Below are positions 52,005-61,623 of a DNA stretch of 64,000 nt, piece after piece. Within the stretch, counting starts at the first letter, position 1. The number at the start of each line of letters is the position of its first letter. The notes under the pieces were generated by a model. That model was not told the DNA's origin, ran no database searches, and saw only the letters and a program-made list of their open reading frames with translations. The translations under genes were made by a program, and so were the position numbers. Source of the DNA: Bacteroidales bacterium (GTDB taxonomy: Bacteria > Bacteroidota > Bacteroidia > Bacteroidales > JAQXIO01); the NCBI GenBank assembly GCA_029007825.1, contig JAQXIO010000034.1, forward strand, positions 29,025-93,024. The letters are read 5' to 3'.

Positions 52005-52607
52005 ATGTTTTCAGGAATTGTCGAAGAAGCCGCCGTTGTTGTGGCATTGAGAAAAGAAGAAGGAAATTTGCATATTACGATGCGATGCTCATTCGTTGAC
52101 GAGTTGAAAATCGATCAAAGCGTGGCGCATAATGGAGTCTGTCTGACCGTCGTTGCTATTGAGAATGGTACATACACGGTTACTGCAATTCAGGAGACAC
52201 TGGAAAAATCGAACCTTGGAAAATTGAAGGTTGGTGATAAAGTGAATGTAGAGAGAAGCATGATAATGAACGGCCGTCTTGACGGGCATATTGTTCAGGG
52301 ACATGTTGATCAGACTGCTGTATGCCGCGAGATTGAAGAAGTTGATGGTAGTTGGTATTTCTCATTTGAATATGAATATAACCCCACTATGGCTTCTCAG
52401 GGATATCTTACGGTAGAAAAAGGCTCGGTTTGTGTGAATGGAGTAAGCCTTACCGTATGCAATTCAGGAAAAAATACATTTCAGGTAGCCATTATACCGT
52501 TTACTTATGAACATACGAACTTTCATAATATAAAAGTAAATGATGCGGTCAATATCGAATTCGATATTATCGGTAAATATATTAGCAAAATCATGAAAAT
52601 GGAGTAG
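52005..52607 (+). CDS. ribE: Riboflavin synthase alpha chain
   Basis: Dismutates two 6,7-dimethyl-8-ribityllumazine molecules to riboflavin. The 200-residue protein has the two lumazine-binding repeats of the family: MFSGIVEEAA...NGVCLTVVAIE...GHIVQGHVDQTA (~1-97) and VEKGSVCVNGVSLTVC...PFTYEHTNF (~98-190). Each half carries the G-V-x-LTV core. It is a single gene, divergent from the ATPase gene, with a terminator downstream. It would supply flavin for, among others, the ApbE reaction encoded 9 kb away, though no regulatory link is visible. Confidence 0.95.
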   Translation: MFSGIVEEAAVVVALRKEEGNLHITMRCSFVDELKIDQSVAHNGVCLTVVAIENGTYTVTAIQETLEKSNLGKLKVGDKVNVERSMIMNGRLDGHIVQGHVDQTAVCREIEEVDGSWYFSFEYEYNPTMASQGYLTVEKGSVCVNGVSLTVCNSGKNTFQVAIIPFTYEHTNFHNIKVNDAVNIEFDIIGKYISKIMKME

Positions 52608-52644
52608 GCGTGTAAACTCTTTTTGAAAGAGATAGAATTAAGGA

Positions 52645-52671
52645 AGCCGTTGTTCAAACAACGGCTTTTTC
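52645..52671. terminator. Terminator overlapping the MATE gene end
   Basis: A 9-bp perfect stem (52645-52653 with 58-66 of the same line, i.e. 52658-52666), 4-nt loop and T-run on the plus strand. The right half lies within the last codons of the convergent MATE gene, so one sequence ends ribE and encodes the MATE C-terminus. Confidence 0.85.
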
Positions 52672-54000
52672 TTTCCAGTTATTCATTTTATAATAGATAT
52701 AAGTCGCGACAAAACCTAATACCCATCCGGTTACGATTGACCACCATACACCTGTAACACCCCATATTTCACTGAAAAGATAGGCAAACGGAATGCGTAT
52801 AATCCATAAAGATATAAGACTCACCACCATAGGGAAGAACGTGGCCCCCGACCCCCTCAGCAATCCGTTGTAAGTATTCATAAGCCCATGGAAAATGTAG
52901 AAAGAACAAACGATTAAAAGATACTCTTTTCCTATGGTAATAACCTCTTGGTCCGTAGTGAAAAGCATCATGATTTTATCTCCGAAGAAAGTAATGGCAA
53001 TAGCTGCCGAGATACTGATAATAGCACTTATAAGAAGAGAGTATCGTAATCCGTTTTTAATCCTGTCGAAACGTTGTGCCCCTATATTTTGTCCTGTGAA
53101 AGCAGTCAAAGCACTACACAAAGCTAAAATAGGCTGAGATACGAATGTATCGATTTTTCCCGCTGCACCGTATGCTGTTAATGTCGCGGTGCCGAAAGAG
53201 TTGACAATCCCCAACAATGCGATCAACCCTAAGGCGATAGCACTTTGCTGTATACTGGTTGGCAGGCCTATTCGTACACCCTGCATAAAAATTTTGCTGT
53301 CGAAACGCAGCCTCTTCCATCTGAAAGATATAATAGGATGTTTGAGATTAGTATAAACGATAGCAATAACGACCCCCGCAAGTTGTGCGACTACGGTTGA
53401 TAACGCAGCCCCACGAATACCCCAGTCGAGCGGTACGACGAAAAGATAACATAAAACAGCATTCAGCAGGCTTGATATCAGTATAAAGACGAGGGGACGT
53501 CTGGCATCTCCGATTCCGCGGAGTATGGAGATTAAACTGTTGAATATAAGAAATATAAAACTTCCTCCTATATATATATGAAAATACTCTACTGCAGCCG
53601 GAATAACTTCTGCCGGAGTTTGCATAACCTGGAAAATATCGTCTGCAAAATAAATTCCCCCTACTGAAAGAAAAATCCCCGCAAAAAGAATAAAAATGAT
53701 AAACGATGTGGCCGCTAACTGTACTTCGTTATAGCGTTTGGCCCCGAAATACTGGGCAACGATAACAGTAATACCGCTACCGACACCGATCATAAGTGAA
53801 ATCACGAAATAGTAAACGAAATAGCAGGCCGATACTGCAGCCAACGCTTCGACCCCGATAAATTGACCGACAATGATGCTGTCTATAATGAGATAAAGCT
53901 GTTGCAGGAGATTGGCTAATAAAAGGGGAAATGAAAAGTTCAGGAGAACTTTCCACTCGGGACCTTTCGTCAAATCTCCCGGCATTACATCTTCGCTCAT
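52654..54000 (-). CDS. MATE-family multidrug/Na+ antiporter
   Basis: A 448-residue inner-membrane exporter with twelve hydrophobic segments in two homologous halves (LANLLQQLYLIIDSIIVGQFIGVEALAAV; LPTSIQQSAIALGLIALLGIVNSFGTATLTAYG). Features such as FTGQNIGAQRFDRI support MATE/DinF membership. The frame extends to 54072, but ATG 54000 overlaps the stop of the upstream BrkB gene by 4 bp (ATGA), which is typical of coupled genes. Substrate unknown; cationic drugs or metabolites are usual. Confidence 0.93.
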   Translation of the reverse strand: MSEDVMPGDLTKGPEWKVLLNFSFPLLLANLLQQLYLIIDSIIVGQFIGVEALAAVSACYFVYYFVISLMIGVGSGITVIVAQYFGAKRYNEVQLAATSFIIFILFAGIFLSVGGIYFADDIFQVMQTPAEVIPAAVEYFHIYIGGSFIFLIFNSLISILRGIGDARRPLVFILISSLLNAVLCYLFVVPLDWGIRGAALSTVVAQLAGVVIAIVYTNLKHPIISFRWKRLRFDSKIFMQGVRIGLPTSIQQSAIALGLIALLGIVNSFGTATLTAYGAAGKIDTFVSQPILALCSALTAFTGQNIGAQRFDRIKNGLRYSLLISAIISISAAIAITFFGDKIMMLFTTDQEVITIGKEYLLIVCSFYIFHGLMNTYNGLLRGSGATFFPMVVSLISLWIIRIPFAYLFSEIWGVTGVWWSIVTGWVLGFVATYIYYKMNNWKEKAVV

Positions 54001-55328
54001 TTCATATCCATCAATAGGACATCCTTGGACGAATTGAACATCGCCTCTTTTGCATCCAGTGTTTTGACCCATTCGTCGAGAAATCGGTTATCGGTATCGA
54101 CTTTAAAATTTTCGTTTCCTAACTCATCCAGTTTTTTTAATACGAGTCCCACGCTTATCTTATGAATATCGAAGGCAGGCATATATTGAATGGTTTTATC
54201 TCTTGATGCGCTGCTGGTTTCGACAAGCAGACCAGCATCCGTCAATCGGTTTAGTTCCGATTGCGTGAGTACAGGAGGAATGCCCGATTCGGCAGATAGC
54301 TCTTCCGAAGTACGCAGCAACTCTCCGTCCTCGAATTGTTTTACGATAATAGTCATAAGGACGATTGCCGTGAAATCTTTAAACCGCCGAGAAGTTCGTT
54401 TACTATCCTGCTCGAAATCGAACTGTCTGACATTTTGTCCGGCAAAGGCAAGTTTAGCTCCGAATAAAGTAATCAGCCATGACAAATCCAGCCAGAGCAG
54501 GAATAAAGGCAACGCTGCGAAACTTCCGTATATGGAACTGTAACGAGTGACCCAGAGTTGCCCGGATATGTATAAGAATTGGAAACATTGGAACGCGAAA
54601 CCTACAACAATTCCGGCATAAAAAGCATGGGAAAAACGCACTTTCGTATTAGGAATAAATACATAGATTGCCGTAAACATGAAAATCGTAATGATAAAAG
54701 GCAAAATTTTGAGTAAAATGCCGGCAATCGGCGATATGAAATGATATTCCTGGAATAGATGAAAAAAAGTCGACAGGAAAATTGACGTTCCGCTTGATAA
54801 AGTGAGCAGAATCGGAATAAAAATAAAGATGGATAAATAATCGGTTAGTTTTCTGGCGAAAGAACGGTCCTTTGATACTTGCCAGATATCGTTGAACATA
54901 CGTTCGATTGCCGAAAGCAGGCTGAAGACGGTATATAGCAGAAATGCCAGACCTACTCCCACGATCACTTCGTTATTCAATGTCGCCAGATAAGTTTCTG
55001 AGAAACCAATAGCTTTCTCCAGAAAAGCTCGTTGTCCGGGGAAATAATCGAAAAGTTGAGACTTTAATATCGATTGATAACCAAAGCCGTTGGCGATAGC
55101 CATGATTACGGCAAGCATCGGAACAAAAGAAAGCAGAGTGAAGTAGGTGAGCGCCGCGGCCTTTGTCTGCAAAGCATTATTGCTGAATCCCCGTAAAGAA
55201 AGTAAGATAATCTTTAGGAAATTGAGTAATAACGATTTTGAACGGGAAAGCTCATTATCGGTAATCCTCCATATATCGTAAGTGACAAAATGCCATGCTT
55301 TTTGGAGAAGCTTGCTAATCCTCTTCAT
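53997..55328 (-). CDS. YihY/BrkB-family membrane protein
   Basis: A 443-residue protein with about six membrane helices in residues ~35-300 (FSNNALQTKAAALTYFTLLSFVPMLAVIMAIANGFG is the family start; later FAALPLFLLWLDLSWLITLFGAKLAFAGQN). It has a C-terminal cytoplasmic extension of about 140 residues predicted to include a winged-helix-like part (ELSAESGIPPVLTQSELNRLTDAGLL). The family was once called ribonuclease BN in error; its function is unclear. It is co-transcribed with the MATE gene and follows RNase P RNA. Confidence 0.9.
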   Translation of the reverse strand: MKRISKLLQKAWHFVTYDIWRITDNELSRSKSLLLNFLKIILLSLRGFSNNALQTKAAALTYFTLLSFVPMLAVIMAIANGFGYQSILKSQLFDYFPGQRAFLEKAIGFSETYLATLNNEVIVGVGLAFLLYTVFSLLSAIERMFNDIWQVSKDRSFARKLTDYLSIFIFIPILLTLSSGTSIFLSTFFHLFQEYHFISPIAGILLKILPFIITIFMFTAIYVFIPNTKVRFSHAFYAGIVVGFAFQCFQFLYISGQLWVTRYSSIYGSFAALPLFLLWLDLSWLITLFGAKLAFAGQNVRQFDFEQDSKRTSRRFKDFTAIVLMTIIVKQFEDGELLRTSEELSAESGIPPVLTQSELNRLTDAGLLVETSSASRDKTIQYMPAFDIHKISVGLVLKKLDELGNENFKVDTDNRFLDEWVKTLDAKEAMFNSSKDVLLMDMK

Positions 55329-55343
55329 TTACATTATAGTATT

Positions 55344-55706
55344 AAAAAAAAGCAGTCAACCTGTAAGCCGGGTTCTGTACCTTGCTTGGCAAGATGTTTG
55401 TCATTTATCTCGACTTTATGTTACCATAAAGCTCTATCGATCTACCCCCCGACATCGGACGAGCAATCCTACATACGTCGGTATACATGATCTTTCAACC
55501 CATAAGATGTACGAACTCCTGCATTGCTGCAGGGAACGGTGAGCTCTTACCTCGCCTTTTCACCCTTACCACTGTTCAAATGGCGGTTATTTTCTGTTAC
55601 ACTACTCTGCCTTCGCAAACAGCTTCCCGTTAGGAAGTATGGTGCTCTGTGTTGCCCGGACTTTCCTCCTATTTAAAAAATAAGCGACAAACCGGCTGAC
55701 TGCTCC
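55344..55706 (-). ncRNA. rnpB: RNase P RNA, bacterial type A
   Basis: On the minus strand the RNA begins GGAGCAGTCAGCCGG and carries the conserved GAGGAAAGTCCGGGC (P4 5' strand, 55660-55675 region). It ends ACAGAACCCGGCTTACAGGTTGACTGC, whose last bases pair with the 5' end. A T-run (55343-55350 as A on plus) follows as terminator. Its length of about 360 nt is normal. A -7 box lies just upstream. Two plus-strand open frames inside it are not genes. Confidence 0.93.
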
Positions 55707-55710
55707 GTTG

Positions 55711-55718
55711 CAAAGATA
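55711..55718 (-). promoter_or_regulatory. rnpB promoter, -7 box TATCTTTG
   Basis: Minus-strand TAnnTTTG match ending 5 bp before the expected 5' end of RNase P RNA. Confidence 0.7.
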
Positions 55719-55832
55719 CAAATTCTTTATTAAAGTTTTTTTCTTTGTCGTACATACTAAAACGGAAATAAAAGTGTTAATTTAATATATTATGTCAGCT
55801 TTTAGCCCGCGTAGGGTTAAACCATTTAGTTT

Positions 55833-55840
55833 TAAGTTTG
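55833..55840 (+). promoter_or_regulatory. Possible degP promoter, -7 box TAAGTTTG
   Basis: Plus-strand TAnnTTTG match leaving a leader of about 100 nt before the ATG at 55948. Weak evidence; a stress-sigma promoter could lie closer. Nothing else was seen in 55741-55947. Confidence 0.35.
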
Positions 55841-55947
55841 TCATAGCAAAAGATTTATAAATAATACTGAAATATAAGAGCTTACTCTTTTTCGGCATTA
55901 TTGTTGTATAGATAATTGAGACAAAGAGTTTATAAAAACAAGACGTT

Positions 55948-57456
55948 ATGAGAAAAAAAATGATTCAGAAAGCTTTTTTACTATTGGGTGTAGCTTTTTT
56001 TAGCTCGGCTCTGGCTGTTAGCGTATATTCTTATAAAGATAATAAGAACAAAGGTGCTGAGAATATAGAAGGAGCGGCTCCCGAGGTTGTTTTCAATCAA
56101 CCCGCAATGCACTCCGTTGCCTATACGGGCAAAGCTGGTTTCCAGACTGATTTTACAGAAGCGGCAGAACGAAGTGTCAATGGAGTTGTGCATATTAAAT
56201 CTACGGCTATGAGAGCCGCAAGACAACAACAATCGATGGATCCTTTCGAATTCTTTTTCGGGAACAGGGGAAATCAGATGCCTCAGCAACAGCGTCCCGT
56301 TGAAGGATTCGGTTCAGGAGTGATTATTTCTAAAGATGGTTATATTATTACGAACAATCACGTTGTCGAAGGAGCAACCGAAATAGAAGTCACCTTGAAT
56401 GATAACCGGAGTTTCTCTGCAAAATTGATCGGACGTGATCCTTCTACCGATATTGCATTGTTAAAAATTGAAGCGGATAATCTGCCTATTATACCATTTG
56501 GCGATTCAGATGCATTGAAAGTAGGTGAATGGGTATTGGCTGTAGGTAATCCGTTCAATTTGACATCTACCGTAACAGCAGGTATTGTAAGTGCGAAAGG
56601 CAGAGGAAATGTTTTTGCAAGGAGAGGAGGGGAGATGAAAGTCGAGTCCTTTATCCAGACAGATGCTGCGGTAAATCCAGGTAACAGTGGTGGAGCCTTG
56701 GTGAATATACAGGGAGAACTGGTCGGAATCAATACCGCCATTTATTCCGAAACAGGAAGTTATGCCGGTTATTCGTTTGCTGTGCCCATCTCTATTGCTG
56801 CGAAAGTAGTAGCTGATTTGAAACAATACGGAACGGTACAAAGAGCTGTTTTAGGTATAACCATCACAGATGTTACGTCACATTTGGCAAAAGAGAAAGA
56901 CCTTAAAGTCGTTGAAGGCGTATATGTAAATGGTTTTGCAGATAGAAGTTCAGCAAAAGAAGCCGGAGTTGAAGAAGGCGATGTGATTACGGCTGTGAAT
57001 GGAGTGAAAGTGAAAACGGTCAGTGAACTGCAGGAGCAGATAAGCCGTCACCGTCCGGGCGATAAGGTAGTTCTGCAGATAAACAGGAACGGTAAAGCTA
57101 AGGATATTACCGTTGAACTTAGAAATATGCAGGGAAGTACCTCAGTTGTCAAAACTGTTGGATTCGAAGCTCTCGGAGCTGCATTTAAAGAACTTTCTCC
57201 TGAAAAAAGACGTCAGTATGGCGTAAGCGGTGGAGTAGAAGTTACGGGACTTACATCCGGTAAATTTAAAGAAGCAGGAATAGCAAAAGGCTTTGTAATT
57301 CTGTCGGTTAACGATATAAGAGTTGCTACTCCGGATGACCTGGAAAAAGTGATTGATAAAGTGTTGCAAGGTGCTGCTGATGACCGCGGTTTATTCATTA
57401 AAGGATTTTATCCGAATGGAAAAACTAAGTATTATGCAATTGATCTTGCAGAATAA
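55948..57456 (+). CDS. DegP/HtrA-type periplasmic serine protease
   Basis: A 502-residue Do-family protease and chaperone. The signal or membrane anchor is at residues ~8-27. The trypsin-like domain has the triad H138 (ITNNHVVEG), D168 (PSTDIALLKI) and S247 (NPGNSGGALVN). Two PDZ domains follow (~300-390 starting AVLGITITDV; ~405-495 with GGVEVTGLTSGKFKEAGI). It degrades or refolds damaged envelope proteins. It lies 91 bp upstream of the sigma factor and is probably transcribed on its own. Confidence 0.94.
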   Translation: MRKKMIQKAFLLLGVAFFSSALAVSVYSYKDNKNKGAENIEGAAPEVVFNQPAMHSVAYTGKAGFQTDFTEAAERSVNGVVHIKSTAMRAARQQQSMDPFEFFFGNRGNQMPQQQRPVEGFGSGVIISKDGYIITNNHVVEGATEIEVTLNDNRSFSAKLIGRDPSTDIALLKIEADNLPIIPFGDSDALKVGEWVLAVGNPFNLTSTVTAGIVSAKGRGNVFARRGGEMKVESFIQTDAAVNPGNSGGALVNIQGELVGINTAIYSETGSYAGYSFAVPISIAAKVVADLKQYGTVQRAVLGITITDVTSHLAKEKDLKVVEGVYVNGFADRSSAKEAGVEEGDVITAVNGVKVKTVSELQEQISRHRPGDKVVLQINRNGKAKDITVELRNMQGSTSVVKTVGFEALGAAFKELSPEKRRQYGVSGGVEVTGLTSGKFKEAGIAKGFVILSVNDIRVATPDDLEKVIDKVLQGAADDRGLFIKGFYPNGKTKYYAIDLAE

Positions 57457-57516
57457 AAAAAGTTAAAACTCTATTAAGAGTCAACAAATAGAGCAAAGAT
57501 GTGTTGTAAAAATTCG

Positions 57517-57524
57517 TATCTTTG
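57517..57524 (+). promoter_or_regulatory. Candidate sigma factor promoter, -7 box TATCTTTG
   Basis: Plus-strand TAnnTTTG match 25 bp before ATG 57549; it makes the in-frame start at 57522 impossible if used. Confidence 0.65.
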
Positions 57525-57548
57525 CTCGCTAAAAAACTGCATTCGTTA

Positions 57549-58409
57549 ATGAGACAACTTAAGATTACAAAATCGATAACTAATCGTGAAAGTGCTTCTT
57601 TAGATAAGTACCTTCAGGAAATTGGTCGCGAAGAACTCATAAAAGTAGAGGAAGAAGTGGAGTTGGCGCAGGCTATCCGCCGTGGCGATCGTGCTGCATT
57701 GGAAAAACTTACGCGGGCAAATCTTCGGTTCGTCGTTTCGGTTGCAAAGCAATACCAGAATCAGGGATTAAGTCTTCCTGATTTGATAAATGAAGGAAAC
57801 TTAGGCCTGATAAAGGCTGCTGAAAAGTTTGATGAAACAAGAGGTTTTAAATTTATCTCTTATGCCGTTTGGTGGATTCGTCAATCCATATTGCAGGCGT
57901 TGGCCGAGCAATCTCGTATTGTGAGACTTCCGTTGAATCAGGTAGGTTCATTGAATAAGATAACAAAGGCTTTTTCCAAATTTGAACAGGAAAATGAGCG
58001 TCGCCCTTCTCCTGAAGAACTTGCAGACCTGTTAGGCATTCCGGTTGATAAGATATCCGATACTTTGAAAGTGTCGGGTCGGAAAATTTCTGTAGATGCG
58101 CCTTTTGTGGAAGGTGAAGATAACAGCCTGCTCGATGTATTGGTAAACGAAGATGCACCTGTAGCAGACCGTTCTCTTATTAATGAATCGCTTTCTAAAG
58201 AGATTGATCGCGCACTCTCTACGCTTTCTGAACGCGAGAGCGAGATAATCAAATCGTTCTTCGGTATCGGAAGTCAGGAAATGACACTCGAAGAAATCGG
58301 AGATAAATTTGGTCTTACACGTGAACGTGTACGCCAGATTAAAGAAAAAGCGATAAGAAAATTGCGTCAGAGTCAGCGGAGCAATCTGTTGAAAAGTTAT
58401 TTAGGTTAA
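57549..58409 (+). CDS. rpoD: Primary sigma-70 factor (RpoD/SigA, Bacteroidota short type)
   Basis: The 286-residue housekeeping sigma factor of Bacteroidota, lacking the long region 1.1 of proteobacterial Rpo[16 protein letters not shown] is the conserved start. Region 1.2 is [15 protein letters not shown], region 2 contains [31 protein letters not shown] and [17 protein letters not shown], and region 4 has [27 protein letters not shown]. This is the factor expected to read the TAnnTTTG boxes seen across the window. Confidence 0.96.
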   Translation: MRQLKITKSITNRESASLDKYLQEIGREELIKVEEEVELAQAIRRGDRAALEKLTRANLRFVVSVAKQYQNQGLSLPDLINEGNLGLIKAAEKFDETRGFKFISYAVWWIRQSILQALAEQSRIVRLPLNQVGSLNKITKAFSKFEQENERRPSPEELADLLGIPVDKISDTLKVSGRKISVDAPFVEGEDNSLLDVLVNEDAPVADRSLINESLSKEIDRALSTLSERESEIIKSFFGIGSQEMTLEEIGDKFGLTRERVRQIKEKAIRKLRQSQRSNLLKSYLG

Positions 58410-58422
58410 TTTTGAAATAAAG

Positions 58423-58462
58423 AAAAAACACTCGATGCACGAAAAGTGTCGGGTGTTTTTTT
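58423..58462 (+). terminator. Terminator after rpoD
   Basis: Imperfect hairpin (about 10 pairs with GAAA loop) followed by a 7-T run, 13 bp past the rpoD stop. Confidence 0.75.
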
Positions 58463-58586
58463 ATTGTCTGAATGACAATAATGGCAATGTTTTTGTTCTT
58501 TAATAGAAGAAGAAAGTACTCCATTCTATAAAAGAAGGGAATATAAACCGTTTGTTTATCAGATAAATGAAAAAAATAAAACTCTT

Positions 58587-59177
58587 ATGGCAAAGTTAGA
58601 CAGAAAGAACAACGAACCTTTTAATAAGGCTCAGAACGGTAAAAAGCAGGAAAATAAGACAAATGAGCAGGATGCCGATGTTAATGTGACAGAAAAAGAA
58701 TTGGCCCCTGACAATCTGGCTGATGATGAAATGGAAGCAATGCAAAAGGAAATTGCAGAAATAAAAGATGCCCATTTGCGTTTGATTGCAGACTTTGATA
58801 ATTACCGCAAGCGTACACTTAAAGAAAAAGCCGAACTTATTAAATCGGGAGGAGAAAAGGTCTTTGTTGAGCTTTTACCCATAATGGATGATTTTGAACG
58901 AGCAATAAAGAGTATTAATGATTCTGGCCAGGAAGCCGGAGCATTGAAAGAAGGTGTAGATTTGATTTATAATAAATTTATATCGTTTCTGAATAAAAAT
59001 GGCGTGCAGGAAATTAAAACCAAAGATGCCGTTTTTGATACGGATCTGTTCGAAGCGGTAGCGATTATTCCTGCACCTACGCCAGAACTGAAAGGAAAAG
59101 TAATAGAATGCGTTGAAAAAGGATATACTTTACATGATAAAGTAATCCGTCACGCAAAAGTAGTGGTCGGCGAATAA
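58587..59177 (+). CDS. grpE: GrpE nucleotide exchange factor
   Basis: A 196-residue DnaK co-chaperone that releases ADP. A charged, disordered N-terminus (~1-45) leads into the long coiled-coil helix ([41 protein letters not shown]). The beta-wing head ends in [22 protein letters not shown], the GrpE signature. It lies 13 bp before dnaJ, a standard heat-shock pairing; dnaK is not in the window. No CIRCE-like inverted repeat was seen upstream. Confidence 0.96.
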   Translation: MAKLDRKNNEPFNKAQNGKKQENKTNEQDADVNVTEKELAPDNLADDEMEAMQKEIAEIKDAHLRLIADFDNYRKRTLKEKAELIKSGGEKVFVELLPIMDDFERAIKSINDSGQEAGALKEGVDLIYNKFISFLNKNGVQEIKTKDAVFDTDLFEAVAIIPAPTPELKGKVIECVEKGYTLHDKVIRHAKVVVGE

Positions 59178-59190
59178 CGGAAAAAAGATT

Positions 59191-60345
59191 ATGGCAAAAC
59201 GGGATTATTATGAAGTATTAGGAGTATCGAAAACTGTAACATTTGAGGAGATAAAAAAAGCATATCGGAAATTAGCGATAAAATACCACCCCGATAAAAA
59301 TCCTGACGATAAAGAAGCGGAAGAAAAATTTAAGGAAGCAGCCGAAGCTTATGAAATTTTAAGTGATCCTCAGAAACGGCAGCGTTATGACCAGTTCGGT
59401 CATGCCGGAGTAGGCGGTGCGTCAGGAGGAGGTTTTGGCGGCGGTATGTCGATGGAAGATATCTTCTCTCAGTTTGGCGATATTTTTGGCGGTCATTTCG
59501 GAGGATTCGGTGGCTTTGGTGGTTTTGGCGGTTCTCAACAGGGTGCGAGACGCGTAAATAAAGGCTCTAATCTTCGGGTAAAAGTCAAACTCACCTTAAA
59601 AGAAATAGCTGCAGGAGTCGAGAAAAAAATAAAAGTAAAAAAATACGTTACATGTAATCATTGCAATGGTAGCGGTGCTGAAGATAGTAATAGTGTCGCT
59701 ACTTGTTCTACCTGTAAGGGCTCGGGCGTCGTTACGCGTATTGCACAAACCATATTGGGACAGATGCAGACAACATCTACATGTCCTACATGCGGAGGTG
59801 AAGGTAAGACGATAACCAAAAAATGTACTCATTGTGGCGGTGAAGGCGTTGTGCGCGATGAAGAAGTTATCTCGATAAATATACCGGCCGGGGTAGCGGA
59901 AGGAATGCAGCTTTCTGTGAGTGGAAAAGGAAATGCAGCTCGGCATGGAGGCGTCAATGGAGATTTGTTGGTCGTAATCGAAGAAGAACCGCATCCCGAA
60001 TTGATTCGTGATGAAAATGATTTAATTTACAATTTATTGATAACATTCCCTACGGCAGCATTGGGAGGCTCGGTTGAGGTCCCGACGATAGATGGAAAGG
60101 TCCGGATGAAAATAGACGCCGGCACACAGCCCGGAAAAGTTCTTAGATTGAGAAATAAAGGTTTGCCGAGTGTGAATGGATACGGAATGGGAGATTTACT
60201 GGTAAATGTTAGTATATATGTTCCGGAGCAGTTGACTTCGGAAGAAAAGAAAACGTTGACAGGGATGGAAAATTCCCCTTCGTTCCAACCTTCAAAATCG
60301 ATTAAAGAGAAAATTTTTAGCCGATTTATGAAAATGTTCGATTGA
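59191..60345 (+). CDS. dnaJ: DnaJ co-chaperone
   Basis: A 384-residue type I Hsp40. The J domain (~1-70) has HPDKNP with the HPD motif. A glycine/phenylalanine region (~72-120, repeats of GGFGGF) follows. Four CxxCxGxG zinc motifs come next ([32 protein letters not shown]; ~150-215), then the substrate-binding C-terminal domains. It delivers unfolded proteins to DnaK. It is co-transcribed with grpE and followed by a strong terminator. Confidence 0.97.
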   Translation: MAKRDYYEVLGVSKTVTFEEIKKAYRKLAIKYHPDKNPDDKEAEEKFKEAAEAYEILSDPQKRQRYDQFGHAGVGGASGGGFGGGMSMEDIFSQFGDIFGGHFGGFGGFGGFGGSQQGARRVNKGSNLRVKVKLTLKEIAAGVEKKIKVKKYVTCNHCNGSGAEDSNSVATCSTCKGSGVVTRIAQTILGQMQTTSTCPTCGGEGKTITKKCTHCGGEGVVRDEEVISINIPAGVAEGMQLSVSGKGNAARHGGVNGDLLVVIEEEPHPELIRDENDLIYNLLITFPTAALGGSVEVPTIDGKVRMKIDAGTQPGKVLRLRNKGLPSVNGYGMGDLLVNVSIYVPEQLTSEEKKTLTGMENSPSFQPSKSIKEKIFSRFMKMFD

Positions 60346-60371
60346 TTGTAGTATCCAAATAAAACTAAAGC

Positions 60372-60402
60372 AAAAAAGCCTTCGGATTCCGAAGGCTTTT
60401 TT
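60372..60402. terminator. Bidirectional terminator
   Basis: A perfect 14-bp stem with ATT loop, flanked by A- and T-runs, between convergent dnaJ and the M24 peptidase gene. Confidence 0.92.
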
Positions 60403-60423
60403 GGTAAAAACAGGTACTAATAA

Positions 60424-61605
60424 TTAATCTAATGGAATAATCTCCTCTTCGAAAAGAGTAAGTTTCTCTATTCCGTCTTCTGTTACGAGAAATGAATTCT
60501 CGACACCCACGGCGCCGACCTTTGGAATTACGAATTTAGGTTCAAAAGCAAATACCATATTGGGGGATAAGAACTCCTTTGATCTGGGTGTAAAGACAGG
60601 TAGTTCGTTGATTTGCAATCCAATTCCGTGTCCGACGAATTTTGCCTGCTGTATTGTTCCCATAAAATAAGCACTTAATCCTTCCTGTTCAACTAAAGCG
60701 TATGCCTCATTGTAAATGTCCGCACATGAACGTCCCGGACGGGCAGATTTAAACATCTGCTCCTGAATCGAAAGAGCTGCATTATGAGCTTTAAAGGCAA
60801 TATAGGGAAGAGTCCCTAAACTGAAAACACGGGTCATATCAGAGATATATGCGGTAAAATTACCGGCAACATCGACCATGACGGTCGTACCCTTTCGTAT
60901 TAAGGAGCCGTTTGCACCTATGGGAATAGAAGGATGTAAACCTCCGCCACCTAAGGCAAAATCGTATGGCGATGGCGTCTCTGCGTTTTCACCTGTTAAA
61001 ATGCTGCCCATGAATATATCCATCGACGAGCCGAATCCTCTGAAAATCCCCAATGAGCCTAAAGCCCGGCACTCTTTTTCGAATTCATATTGAAACTCTA
61101 TATCCGTCATTCCCGGACGATAGCAATCCTTAATCTTTTTATATGCCTGTGCTTGCTTTTGGGCAGAAATACGGAACTGTCCGATTTCCCATGGCGTTTT
61201 AGTCATCCGGGCATGGCGGAGAACCGAAGTCGCATTTCCGTATTGGATATCTCCGAAGATCGAACAGAGTCTCATTACCTCGTTATAAGTAAGTTCATCC
61301 GTTTCAAGTAAAAGCTTTTGAGGTAAAGTAAAACCTTTCTCTTTGAGTAGGTCAGGCAATTGTTCGGCCTTTTTTAGGTATGATATCTGTGGATGGCTGA
61401 TGCCTGCGGGCCTCCGGATAAAAAGATGCGGCTCGCCTTCTACCGGAAGGTAAAAATAACCTGTATAGATAGCACCTGTCGTATAATAGAGGTTTACACC
61501 TGTGACTATTAGGCAAGCATCTGCATTTTGTTCATTCAGTAAAAGTTGTAATTTATTCCATCGTAAGCGAAGGTCTTGAAGAAATGTTTGATCGTTTGAG
61601 GTCAT
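60424..61605 (-). CDS. M24-family Xaa-Pro peptidase (creatinase/prolidase-like)
   Basis: A 393-residue cytosolic metallopeptidase. The N-terminal creatinase-like domain (~10-135) precedes a pita-bread catalytic domain. Metal ligands are seen in MVDVAGNFTAYISDMTRVF (two Asp), FVGHGIGLQINELP (His), VFAFEPKFVIP (Glu) and GVENSFLVTEDG (Glu). It cleaves Xaa-Pro dipeptides or N-terminal Xaa-Pro bonds. It lies 18 bp after the gamma-carbonic anhydrase gene, in the same unit. Confidence 0.92.
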   Translation of the reverse strand: MTSNDQTFLQDLRLRWNKLQLLLNEQNADACLIVTGVNLYYTTGAIYTGYFYLPVEGEPHLFIRRPAGISHPQISYLKKAEQLPDLLKEKGFTLPQKLLLETDELTYNEVMRLCSIFGDIQYGNATSVLRHARMTKTPWEIGQFRISAQKQAQAYKKIKDCYRPGMTDIEFQYEFEKECRALGSLGIFRGFGSSMDIFMGSILTGENAETPSPYDFALGGGGLHPSIPIGANGSLIRKGTTVMVDVAGNFTAYISDMTRVFSLGTLPYIAFKAHNAALSIQEQMFKSARPGRSCADIYNEAYALVEQEGLSAYFMGTIQQAKFVGHGIGLQINELPVFTPRSKEFLSPNMVFAFEPKFVIPKVGAVGVENSFLVTEDGIEKLTLFEEEIIPLD

Positions 61606-61623
61606 TTTATCCTTTTTTCGTTT

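Noticed and set aside
55282..55542. Plus-strand open frames within 55282-55542
   Set aside because: They lie antisense to RNase P RNA, whose conserved blocks explain the sequence.
59400..59540. Tandem repeat array
   Set aside because: The GGC/TTT-rich repeats encode the glycine/phenylalanine linker of DnaJ, a normal family feature.
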